Shown piece by piece: positions 9,011 through 15,840 of a DNA stretch of 32,783 nucleotides. The translations under genes were made by a program, and so were the position numbers. Position 1 is the first letter of the stretch. Every line of letters begins with the position of its first letter. The stretch lies in the NCBI GenBank assembly GCA_052387235.1, contig JBQTJJ010000094.1:1-32783 (forward strand), written 5' to 3'. The notes beneath the pieces are model-generated. The model saw only the letters and a list, made by a program, of their open reading frames with translations. It was not told where the DNA came from and ran no database searches. This DNA comes from JBQTJJ01 sp052387235. GTDB taxonomy: Bacteria > Actinomycetota > Acidimicrobiia > Acidimicrobiales > GCA-2861595.

Positions 9011-10759
9011 CTACCGTGTCCTTTCGGGGAGCGGGTCGCCGGGATCGCCCACCCGTTGCGCCGGTCGCTGACCCCGGTCGATGAGCGCGGCGAACGCCTG
9101 CGGGTCGACGGCGGCGCCGAAGAGGAAGCCCTGGGCCTGGTCACAACCCAGCTCGGCGAGGATCTGGCGCTGGTGGGCGGTCTCCACCCCCTCGGCCACG
9201 ACGGAGAGACCGAGGGCGTGGGAGAGGTCGACCACACCGGCGACCACGGCCGCGTCCTGGGTCGACCGGCCCAGCTCGTGGACGAACGAGCGGTCGATCT
9301 TGACGAAGTCGAGCGGGAGCCGGCGCAGGGAGGCCAGCGAGGAGTAGCCGGTCCCGAAGTCGTCCAGGCCGACCATCACGCCCAGGGCGCGGATGTCGTT
9401 CAGACCGGTCATGGCCGAGCAACTGGCGTCCATGAGCACCCGCTCGCTCATCTCGAGGCCGAGCGACCCCCGGGGGAGCGACGTCCGGGTCAACACCTCC
9501 TCGACCGTGGCGACGAACCCGGCGTCGGCCAGCTGGCGGGCGCTCACGTTCACCGACACCCCGACCAGCGGGCCGCCTCGGGGCTCGCGGCGCCACGAGG
9601 CCGCCTGCTCCAGCGACCGGGCCAGCACGTGGGCGTCGATGGTGGCCACCAGGCCGATCTCCTCGGCCACGGCGATGAAGCTCTCAGCCGTGACCAGTTC
9701 ATCGCCGGTGCGCACCCGCACAAGCGCCTCGGCGCCCACCACGTGCCCTCCGCTGAGGTCCACGACCGGCTGGTAGTGCACTTCGAGGTTCCCTGCGGCG
9801 ATGGCAACCCGCAGCAACTGCTCGGTCCCCAGGCGCGCCACGGCCGTCGAGCGCAGCTCTTCGTCGAACACCTCGGCCCGACTGCGGCCGCTGTCCTTGG
9901 CTCGGTACAGGGCCAGGTCGGCCTCCTGGAGCAGGCTCCCGGGGGACTGGCCAGGGTCGGTGGTGGTGGTCACCCCGGCGCTCACCGTGCACACGAACGA
10001 CTCCCCGCCCAGCTCGAACGGCTCCCTCACCGTGGCGCAGATGCGCTGGGCCAGCCGCTCGGCCTCGGCGGGCACGAGGAGGCCCTCGGCCAGGACCACG
10101 AACTCGTCGCCCCCCAGGCGGGCCAGGGTGTCGGCGGGCCGCAGCGACCGCTGGATGCGCTCGGCCACCTTGCGGAGCAGCTCGTCGCCCGCCTTGTGCC
10201 CGAGCGAGTCGTTGATCACCTTGAAGCGGTCGAGGTCGAGGTAGATGACGCCCAGAACCGACCGGACGCGCCCGAGCCGGCGCACGGCGTGTCCGAGGCG
10301 ATCCACGAACAGCGTGCGGTTGGCGACGCCGGTGAGCGGGTCGCTGAGGGCCCGGCGCTCCAGGCGGGCTTCGGCCAGCATGCGGTCGGAGATGTCGCGC
10401 ACGGAGGCGATCAGCACCGCCTGGCCGCCGAGTGAGGGCATGCGGACCGCGCGCGTGGCGCTCTCGGTCCACAGGTAGGTCCCGTCGGCCCGGCGGATGC
10501 GGTGCCGGGAGATCACTGCCGCGCGGGAGCCCTCGGCCGCCCGGCGGGCGTCGGCTGCCGGCTCCACGTCGTCGGGATGGATGAAGTCGTCGGGCCGGCA
10601 ACCCACCATCTGCTCGGGTTCCCAGCCGAGCACCCGCCGGCAGGCCGCCGACACGTGGGTGTAGGTGCCCGCGGCCGGTGCCACGGTGGTGACGTCGGCG
10701 GTCAGTTCCCCGAGGTGCCCGAACGGGCCCACCTGTGCCACCTCAGTGCTCCGCAGCAC
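9011..10759 (-). CDS. PAS-GGDEF-EAL cyclic-di-GMP signalling protein
   Basis: About 582 residues from GTG 10759. The N-terminus is uncertain because other in-frame GTGs follow and no strong Shine-Dalgarno is seen. A PAS domain (about 15-125) includes AACRRVLGWEPEQMVG, DDFIHPDDVEP and RIRRADGTYLWTES. The GGDEF domain has SDPLTGVANRTLFVDR, YLDLDRFKVINDSLGH and RLGGDEFVVLAEG (GGDEF 216-220). An RPAD motif at 207-210, five residues before GGDEF, is a canonical c-di-GMP inhibitory site. The EAL domain (about 318-565) has VVGAEALVRV (EAL 344-346), VSVNVSARQL, GLDDFGTGYSSLASL, LDFVKIDRSFV and VVAEGVE. No transmembrane segment is seen, so it is probably cytoplasmic. It lies 128 bp upstream of the response-regulator operon and points the same way, so the two may be co-regulated. 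Confidence 0.93.
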   Translation of the reverse strand: MLRSTEVAQVGPFGHLGELTADVTTVAPAAGTYTHVSAACRRVLGWEPEQMVGCRPDDFIHPDDVEPAADARRAAEGSRAAVISRHRIRRADGTYLWTESATRAVRMPSLGGQAVLIASVRDISDRMLAEARLERRALSDPLTGVANRTLFVDRLGHAVRRLGRVRSVLGVIYLDLDRFKVINDSLGHKAGDELLRKVAERIQRSLRPADTLARLGGDEFVVLAEGLLVPAEAERLAQRICATVREPFELGGESFVCTVSAGVTTTTDPGQSPGSLLQEADLALYRAKDSGRSRAEVFDEELRSTAVARLGTEQLLRVAIAAGNLEVHYQPVVDLSGGHVVGAEALVRVRTGDELVTAESFIAVAEEIGLVATIDAHVLARSLEQAASWRREPRGGPLVGVSVNVSARQLADAGFVATVEEVLTRTSLPRGSLGLEMSERVLMDASCSAMTGLNDIRALGVMVGLDDFGTGYSSLASLRRLPLDFVKIDRSFVHELGRSTQDAAVVAGVVDLSHALGLSVVAEGVETAHQRQILAELGCDQAQGFLFGAAVDPQAFAALIDRGQRPAQRVGDPGDPLPERTR

Positions 10760-10815
10760 CGGGGGTGTGGGGTGACATCGGCATATGAGGGATGTGGGGC
10801 AATCGCCCTACTCCC

Positions 10816-10846
10816 ACTATAACGGTGCGAATGACGAGATCGTCAG
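10816..10846 (-). promoter_or_regulatory. Possible promoter of the PAS-GGDEF-EAL gene
   Basis: Read on the minus strand, TATAGT (10821-10816) matches the -10 consensus at five of six positions. CTGACG (10846-10841) is a 4/6 match to -35, with a rather long 19-nt spacer. It sits in the only AT-rich patch of the gap and would start transcription about 50 nt before GTG 10759. Prediction by eye only. Confidence 0.3.
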
Positions 10847-10953
10847 AGATCTCCCCGGGACAAGATCGTCCTCCCCGGTAGTAAATGACGGCCGCGATCG
10901 GGATACAAGGCCTCGCTCGCAAGGGGCCGAACGGCCTGGCGACCTGGATCTTC

Positions 10954-10979
10954 GCGGCACCCGGCCGAGCCGGTGCCGC
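10954..10979 (-). terminator. Hairpin after nrdB, candidate terminator
   Basis: An 11-bp GC-rich stem with a one-base bulge (GCGGCACCCGGC / GCCGGTGCCGC) and a 3-nt CGA loop, 22 nt past the nrdB stop. No U-tract follows on the minus strand. CTTTTC follows on the plus strand, but no plus-strand gene ends here. Confidence 0.4.
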
Positions 10980-11000
10980 CCGGCTTTTCGCGCCGCGGCG

Positions 11001-12083
11001 TCAGAACTCCTCGTCGAATGCGACCGTTCCCGTGACACCGATCTGGTAGGCCGAGACCGTCCGCTCGAAGAAGTTCGACAACTCGGCCACATCCTGCAAC
11101 TGCATGAACCCGAACGGGTTGCGGGCACCGAAGCGCGGCGGCAGGTGGAGGTCGGCCAGGCGCTGGTCGGCCACGTGGCGGAGGTACTGGCGCATGTCGG
11201 GCAGGGAGAGGCCCGACACGGCGCCGGCCAGGACGTCGGCGGCGAAGGCGGTCTCGGCCTCCACCGCGTCCTCCATCATGGCCACGACGTCGCGGGCCAG
11301 GTCGTCGTCGAACAGGCCGGGCTCCTCGGCCCGGATGGTGTCGATCACGGCGTAGGCGAAGCGCATGTGGCCGCTCTCGTCCCGGAAGACCCAGTTGGTG
11401 CCCGACGCCAGCCCGTTGAGCAGTCCCTTGGACCGCAGGAAGTACACGTAGGCGAAGGCGGCGAAGAAGAACAGGCCCTCGATGCAGGCGGCGAAGCAGA
11501 TCAGGTTGAGCAGGAACCGTCGCCGCTCGTCCCGGGTCCGGAGCGCGTCCAGCTCGGCCATGCCATCCATCCACCGGAAGCAGAACTCGGCCTTGGCCCG
11601 GATGGAGGGGATGCGCTCGACGGCCGAGAAGGCCTGGGCCCGCTCGTCGGCGTCGGGCAGGTAGTTGTCCAGGAGCGTCAGGTAGAACTGGACGTGCACC
11701 GCCTCCTCGTACAGCTGGCGGGAGAGGAACAGCCGGGCCTCGGGCGAGTTGATGTGCTTGTAGAGGTTGAGGACCAGGTTGTTGGCCACGATGGAGTCGC
11801 CGGTGGCGAAGAAGGCCACCAGCCGCTTCACCAGGTGCTGCTCGCCGGGCGCCAGCCGTCGTTCCAGGTCCACCAGGTCGTCGGCGAAGTCGACCTCCTC
11901 CACCGTCCATGTGTTGCGGATGGCGGTGCGGTACATCTCGTAGAACCGGGGGTAGCGCATGGGTCGCAGGGTGAGGTCCATGCCGGGGTCGAGGATGCTG
12001 CGGGCCGGCGGGGCGAGGGGGCGGTGACCACCGGGGCGGGTGTCGAGGAGGCGGGTGTCGACGAGGCGTGCGGGCGCGGCCAT
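11001..12083 (-). CDS. nrdB: Class Ia ribonucleotide reductase beta (radical) subunit
   Basis: A 360-residue protein from ATG 12083 that overlaps the nrdA stop by one base (TGATG), so it is translationally coupled to the alpha subunit. It houses the diiron-tyrosyl radical used to reduce ribonucleoside diphosphates. Aligned by eye to E. coli NrdB, all iron ligands and the radical Tyr are present: D96 (ATGDSIVANN), E127 and H130 with Tyr134 (LYEEAVHVQFY), E202 (ACIEGLFFF), and E236 and H239 (FRDESGHMRFAY). This is the O2-dependent tyrosyl-radical type. The acidic-aromatic C-terminus (VAFDEEF) is the usual docking tail for NrdA. The first 30 residues are a Pro/Arg-rich extension. A weak hairpin follows the stop. 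Confidence 0.96.
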   Translation of the reverse strand: MAAPARLVDTRLLDTRPGGHRPLAPPARSILDPGMDLTLRPMRYPRFYEMYRTAIRNTWTVEEVDFADDLVDLERRLAPGEQHLVKRLVAFFATGDSIVANNLVLNLYKHINSPEARLFLSRQLYEEAVHVQFYLTLLDNYLPDADERAQAFSAVERIPSIRAKAEFCFRWMDGMAELDALRTRDERRRFLLNLICFAACIEGLFFFAAFAYVYFLRSKGLLNGLASGTNWVFRDESGHMRFAYAVIDTIRAEEPGLFDDDLARDVVAMMEDAVEAETAFAADVLAGAVSGLSLPDMRQYLRHVADQRLADLHLPPRFGARNPFGFMQLQDVAELSNFFERTVSAYQIGVTGTVAFDEEF

Positions 12084-14437
12084 CAGTCGCACGCCTCGCA
12101 CGTGCCGGGGTGCTCCAGCGAGCAGGACACAGCGTCGCTGCCGCCGGCGCCGCTCGCGGTGGTGGCGGTGGGGGCGATGCGGGAGGCGGGCCGGGACCGC
12201 AGGTAGTAGGTGGTCTTGAGGCCCTGCTTCCAGGCGTGCAGGTACATGGAGGAGAGCTTGCCGATGGTGGGGCTCTCCACGAACAGGTTGAGCGACTGGC
12301 TCTGGTCGACGAAGGCCCCCCGCTCGGCCGCCATCTCGATGAGGGACCGCATGGGCACCTCCCACGCCGTGCGGTACAGGCGGCGCAGGTCGTCGGGCAG
12401 GTCGGGCAGCCCCTGGACCGAGCCGTTGTCGGAGATCAGGCGGGCGATGGTGGCGTCGTCCCAGCGGCCGAGCCGCTGCAGCTCGCGCACCAGGGCGGTG
12501 TTCACCTGGAGGAACTCCCCCGAGAGCGTCTCGCGCTTGAACAGGTTGGAGACCTGGGGCTCGATGCATTCGTAGCAGCCGGCGATCGACGCGATGGTGG
12601 CGGTGGGCGCGATCGCCACCAGCAGCGAGTTGCGCAGGCCCACGGCGGCGATGCGCCGGCGCAACCCCGCCCAACGCTCCGGGTCGGAGGGCTCGACGCC
12701 CCAGAGGTCGAACTGGAGGGCGCCGGACGCCACCCGCGTCTCGGCGTAGCGGGGATGGGGCCCGAAGGCCTCGGCCAGGTCGGCGGAGGCGCCGAGGGCG
12801 GCGAAGTAGAGCTCCTCGGCGATGCGCCGGGACAGGGCTCGGGCCGCCGGGTCGTCGAAGGGGAGGCGCAGGGCGAAGAAGACGTCCTGCAGGCCCATCA
12901 CCCCCAGGCCGACGGGACGCCATCCCTCGTTGGAGCGACGGGCCGCCTCGGTCGGGTAGTAGTTGAGGTCGATCACCCGGTCGAGGGTGGGCACGACGGT
13001 GCGGACCACGTCGCCCAGGCGCTGGAGGTCGAAGCCCTCGGCCGTCACGAACCGGGCCAGGTTGATCGAGCCGAGATTGCACACGGCGGTGTGGGCGGCG
13101 TCGGTGACCTCGAGGATCTCGGTGCACAGGTTGGACAGGTGGACGACGTTGCCGGGGGCGCCGGCCTGGTTGGCGGTGCGGTTGGCTGTGTCCTTGAACG
13201 CCATCCACCCGTTGCCGGTCTCGGCCAGCGTGCGCATCATGCGGGCGTAGAGGTCGCGGGCCCGGACCTGGCGGGTGGCCCGGCCGTCGGCCTCGGCAGC
13301 CTGGTACGCCTCCTCGAACGCCTCGCCGGAGAGGTCGCACAGCCCGGGCACGTCCTTGGGGTCGAACAGGCTCCACATCCAGTCGTGCTCCACCCGTTCC
13401 ATGAACAGGTCGGGCACCCAGTTGGCCAGGTTCACCGTGTGCACCCGCCGGGCCTCGTCGCCGGTGTTGTCGCGGAGCTCCAGGAAGTCGGCCACGTCGG
13501 CGTGCCACGTATCCAGGTAGACGCAGCACGCGCCCTTGCGCCGGCCGCCCTGGTTCACCGCGGCCACCGACGCGTCCAGGGTCTTGAGGAACGGCACGAT
13601 GCCGTTGGACAGGCCGTTGGTGCCCCGGATGAGCGAGCCGCGTGAGCGCACGCGGGAGAAGGCGACGCCGATGCCGCCGGCATGCTTGGACAGCTGGGCC
13701 ACGTCGGCGTAGGTGGCGTAGATCGACTCGAGCGTGTCGGCCGGCGAGTCGAGGAGGTAGCACGAGGACAGCTGGGGGTGGGCGGTGCCGGAGTTGAACA
13801 GCGTGGGACTCGACGGCAGGTAGTCCAGCGCCGACATGAGCCCGTACAGGGTCACCGCCTCCTCCACCGTGGTGGCGAGCCCGCAGGCGACCCGGAGCAG
13901 GAAGTACTGAGGCGTCTCGATGACCTGGCGACCGGCGGGATGGCGCAGCAGGTAGCGGTCGTAGACGGTGCGCAGGCCGAAGAACTCGAAGCGCCGGTCG
14001 GCCTCGGTGTCGACGGCCCGGTCCAGGGCGGCGGCGTTTGTGGCCACGAAGGCGGCGGTGGGTGCCCCCACCACCCCGGCCTCGGCGCCGAGGGCCACCG
14101 ACGCCGAGAAGGTGGCGACCCCCTGGCTGGCGACCTCCTCGGCGATGAACGCGGCCAGCAGGCGGGCCGCCACCTTCGAGTAGTTCGGCTCCTCGGTGAT
14201 CAGGGCGGCGGCGGTGCGGATGGAGAGCTCGTCCAGCTCGGTGGTGGAGGCCCCGTCGCAGAGGCCGCTGATCGTGCGGGTGGCGACCCGGAGGGGGTCG
14301 ACGCCGTCGAGCCCGGTGGCGCAGCGCTCCACCGCCCGGACGATCTTGTTCACGTCGACGGGCTCGATGCTGCCGTCGCGCTTGCGGACCCGCATGGCCG
14401 GCGCCGGCCGCGTGTCGACTGCCTCGGAGACCGTCAT
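12083..14437 (-). CDS. nrdA: Class Ia ribonucleotide reductase alpha (catalytic) subunit
   Basis: A 784-residue protein. ATG 14437 is chosen because AGGGAG lies about 6 nt upstream and the protein then opens into the ATP-cone; the frame remains open to 14560, but that part covers the operator region. An ATP-cone allosteric domain (about 14-100) begins MRVRKRDGSIEPVDVNK. Catalytic residues are all visible: C226 (QLSSCYLLDS), N436-C438-E440 (SNLCTEI), C453 (AVCNLGSIN), the PTATIASIAG loop, and the radical-transfer tyrosines in LKTTYYLRSR. The C-terminus ends in a Cys pair (CEACD, C780/C783) for re-reduction by thioredoxin-type donors. It is co-transcribed with nrdB. Tandem NrdR-like boxes lie 38-84 bp upstream. 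No nrdI, nrdH or nrdR is present in the window. Confidence 0.96.
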   Translation of the reverse strand: MTVSEAVDTRPAPAMRVRKRDGSIEPVDVNKIVRAVERCATGLDGVDPLRVATRTISGLCDGASTTELDELSIRTAAALITEEPNYSKVAARLLAAFIAEEVASQGVATFSASVALGAEAGVVGAPTAAFVATNAAALDRAVDTEADRRFEFFGLRTVYDRYLLRHPAGRQVIETPQYFLLRVACGLATTVEEAVTLYGLMSALDYLPSSPTLFNSGTAHPQLSSCYLLDSPADTLESIYATYADVAQLSKHAGGIGVAFSRVRSRGSLIRGTNGLSNGIVPFLKTLDASVAAVNQGGRRKGACCVYLDTWHADVADFLELRDNTGDEARRVHTVNLANWVPDLFMERVEHDWMWSLFDPKDVPGLCDLSGEAFEEAYQAAEADGRATRQVRARDLYARMMRTLAETGNGWMAFKDTANRTANQAGAPGNVVHLSNLCTEILEVTDAAHTAVCNLGSINLARFVTAEGFDLQRLGDVVRTVVPTLDRVIDLNYYPTEAARRSNEGWRPVGLGVMGLQDVFFALRLPFDDPAARALSRRIAEELYFAALGASADLAEAFGPHPRYAETRVASGALQFDLWGVEPSDPERWAGLRRRIAAVGLRNSLLVAIAPTATIASIAGCYECIEPQVSNLFKRETLSGEFLQVNTALVRELQRLGRWDDATIARLISDNGSVQGLPDLPDDLRRLYRTAWEVPMRSLIEMAAERGAFVDQSQSLNLFVESPTIGKLSSMYLHAWKQGLKTTYYLRSRPASRIAPTATTASGAGGSDAVSCSLEHPGTCEACD

Positions 14438-14474
14438 CGCTCGCTCCCTGACTCGGGCAGCCGGGGACTCCGAA

Positions 14475-14490
14475 CCACAAGATGTTGTGT
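14475..14490 (-). promoter_or_regulatory. NrdR box 1 upstream of nrdA
   Basis: On the minus strand the 16-mer ACACAACATCTTGTGG matches the NrdR consensus acaCwAtATaTwGtgt at 13 of 16 positions, including the core C-w-A, A-T and T-w-G bases. It is 38 bp upstream of the nrdA ATG. NrdR is the zinc-ribbon/ATP-cone repressor of RNR operons. Confidence 0.75.
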
Positions 14491-14505
14491 GGTCCCCGTC
14501 GCTGC

Positions 14506-14521
14506 CATCCGTATGTTGGGT
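14506..14521 (-). promoter_or_regulatory. NrdR box 2 (degenerate) upstream of nrdA
   Basis: On the minus strand, ACCCAACATACGGATG keeps one good half-site (ACCCAACATA) of the NrdR consensus and loses the other. It is exactly 15 bp from box 1, giving 31 bp centre to centre (three helical turns). That is the usual spacing of tandem NrdR boxes and supports the pair as one operator. Confidence 0.6.
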
Positions 14522-14577
14522 TACGCTCGTGAAACTACAAGCCTGGGAGTACCGGGACAACGCCCGCCATTTGGCGC

Positions 14578-14619
14578 TAAGGGACTGCGAGTCAACTACG
14601 TGAGTGAAGGGGGGGCGCC
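14578..14619 (+). repeat. Left arm of an imperfect ~43-bp inverted pair in the nrdA/regulator spacer
   Basis: This arm begins TAAGGGACTGCGAGTCAAC and ends GAAGGGGGGGCGCC. It matches the reverse complement of 14738-14780 at about 37 of 43 positions, including an identical 15-base core, CTGCGAGTCAACTAC. Read outward (minus strand, toward nrdA) the core contains TTGACT. The arms bracket a 118-bp spacer that itself holds an 8-bp stem (GGCCAGGG at 14654-14661 with CCCTGGCC at 14675-14682). Confidence 0.9.
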
Positions 14620-14689
14620 GGGCGGCGGGTCGTGCCGGGGGGGACCGGTACCGGGCCAGGGAATGTCAAGGGCACCCTGGCCGACCGGG

Positions 14690-14717
14690 TTGCCCCTTGC
14701 CCGGACCATGTTATTTT
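14690..14717 (+). promoter_or_regulatory. Possible promoter of the B12-binding regulator gene
   Basis: TTGCCC (14690-14695), a 16-nt spacer, then TATTTT (14712-14717), inside the only AT-rich patch of the divergent spacer. Transcription would begin near 14724, about 116 nt before the ATG, so the right arm of the inverted pair would lie in the leader. Prediction by eye only. Confidence 0.35.
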
Positions 14718-14737
14718 CATCCACCCCCGGCCCCCCG

Positions 14738-14780
14738 GGCGCCCCCCCTTCCGAGCAGGTAGTTGACTCGCAGGCCCTTA
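14738..14780 (-). repeat. Right arm of the ~43-bp inverted pair
   Basis: Reverse-complement partner of 14578-14619. Read outward (plus strand, toward the regulator gene) it contains GTAGTTGACTCGCAGGCCC, again with TTGACT facing the gene it precedes. It ends 59 bp before the regulator ATG. No target-site duplication is visible outside the two arms. Confidence 0.9.
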
Positions 14781-14839
14781 AGAGCCTGGCCCCACCGGGT
14801 CGGCCGGTGGCGAAGCGGCGGAGGTCGAGGTCGGATGCC

Positions 14840-15772
14840 ATGGAGGACACGCTCAACCTGAAGCAGGTGGCCCACCGGCTGGGGGTGCACTACATGACCG
14901 CCTACCGCTACGTCCGCCAGGGCCGGCTGGCGGCGACCCGCGAGGGCACCGGCTGGCGGGTGCGGGCCGAGGACGTGGCGCGCCTGGCCGCCGGTCCCGG
15001 CGCCGCCGGCGGGGCCGCGGCCCGGCCGGGCGTCGACTGGGCCGCCCGCCTCACCCACCACCTTCTCCGGGGCGACGAGACCGGTGCATGGTCGGTGGTC
15101 GATCGGGCACTCGCCGCCGGCGCCACCCCCCAGGCCTGCTACCTCGACGTGGTGGCCCCGGCCCTGGCCGGGATCGGGGCGGGGGGTGAGCACGGCGAGC
15201 TCGGGCTGGCCGACCAGTACGTGGCCACCGCCACGGCCGTACGTGTGGTCGCCCGCCTCGGCGCCCGCTTCCGCCGGCCCGGCCGCAGCCGTGGCACCGT
15301 CGTCCTGGGTGCGCCGCGAGGCGAGCGGCACAGCCTGCCCATCGCCATCGGCGCCGACCTGGTGCGCCTGGGCGGCTACACCGTCCTCGAGCTCGGCGCC
15401 GACGTTCCCGCCGAGGTGTTCGTCACCGCCGCCCGCCGCGTCGACCGCCTGGTGGCCGTGGGCATCGGTGTCACCCTGGTCGAGTCCCTCGCTGCAGCCA
15501 TGGAGACGGTGGCCGCGGTCCGCGCCGGCCTCCCCGCCGTGCCCGTGCTCCTGGGCGGCCAGGCCGTGGACGGCCCGGGCATGGCCGCTAGGGCCGGCGC
15601 CACCGGCTGGGCCCGGGACGGGAGCGACCTGCTCGGCGCGGTGGATGCGGCCGTGGCCGGCGTCGCCCACCTGGGCGTCGCCACCTCCCGGGCGCGCCGG
15701 GGGACGCCGTCGACACCCTCTCGGCGCGGGGCGGCCGGCGATCGTCCGGCGTCGGGCGAGGGCCGGTCCTGA
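14840..15772 (+). CDS. Excisionase-type helix-turn-helix regulator with cobalamin-binding domain
   Basis: A 310-residue protein from ATG 14840, with a GAGG motif about 9 nt upstream. Residues 4-50 form a MerR/excisionase-type winged helix (LNLKQVAHRLGVHYMTAYRY, then VRQGRLAATREGTGWRV). Residues 65-145 look like the B12-binding helical cap. Residues 152-275 form a Rossmann-like B12-binding domain with PRGERHSLPIAIGADLVRLG and TVLELGADVPAEVF. His164 is the candidate lower axial Co ligand (E-x-H), although the Gly usual three residues later is Pro. Where CarH has Glu-His in the cap, this protein has LADQYVATATA, so the CarH-type upper His ligand seems absent. It may sense B12 without that light-sensing mode. 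The C-terminal 30 residues are disordered and basic. It diverges from nrdAB and is followed 68 bp later by an EI-like gene. Confidence 0.85.
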   Translation: MEDTLNLKQVAHRLGVHYMTAYRYVRQGRLAATREGTGWRVRAEDVARLAAGPGAAGGAAARPGVDWAARLTHHLLRGDETGAWSVVDRALAAGATPQACYLDVVAPALAGIGAGGEHGELGLADQYVATATAVRVVARLGARFRRPGRSRGTVVLGAPRGERHSLPIAIGADLVRLGGYTVLELGADVPAEVFVTAARRVDRLVAVGIGVTLVESLAAAMETVAAVRAGLPAVPVLLGGQAVDGPGMAARAGATGWARDGSDLLGAVDAAVAGVAHLGVATSRARRGTPSTPSRRGAAGDRPASGEGRS

Positions 15773-15780
15773 TCCGGCGG

Positions 15781-15804
15781 GGGTGGAGGCGCCGGCGCCC
15801 ACCC
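15781..15804 (+). terminator. Hairpin between the B12-binding regulator and the EI-like gene
   Basis: GGGTG pairs with CACCC around the 12-bp palindrome GGCGCCGGCGCC, with a GA bulge. It begins 9 nt after the regulator stop and has no U-tract. It could be a U-less terminator, an attenuator, or chance in GC-rich DNA. It bears on whether the next gene is in the same operon. Confidence 0.35.
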
Positions 15805-15840
15805 ACGTCCCGCGCCGCTCGCGTCTGCCAGCATGGCGGC

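Noticed and set aside
14620..14737. A cobalamin riboswitch in the nrdA/regulator spacer
   Set aside because: No B12-box-like segment or conserved cobalamin riboswitch core could be recognised by eye on either strand. A covariance-model search would decide.
13682..14839. A long plus-strand frame running through the nrdA region and into the regulator gene
   Set aside because: It is the antisense shadow of nrdA and the intergenic inverted pair. Protein-like sequence begins only at MEDTLNLKQV (14840).
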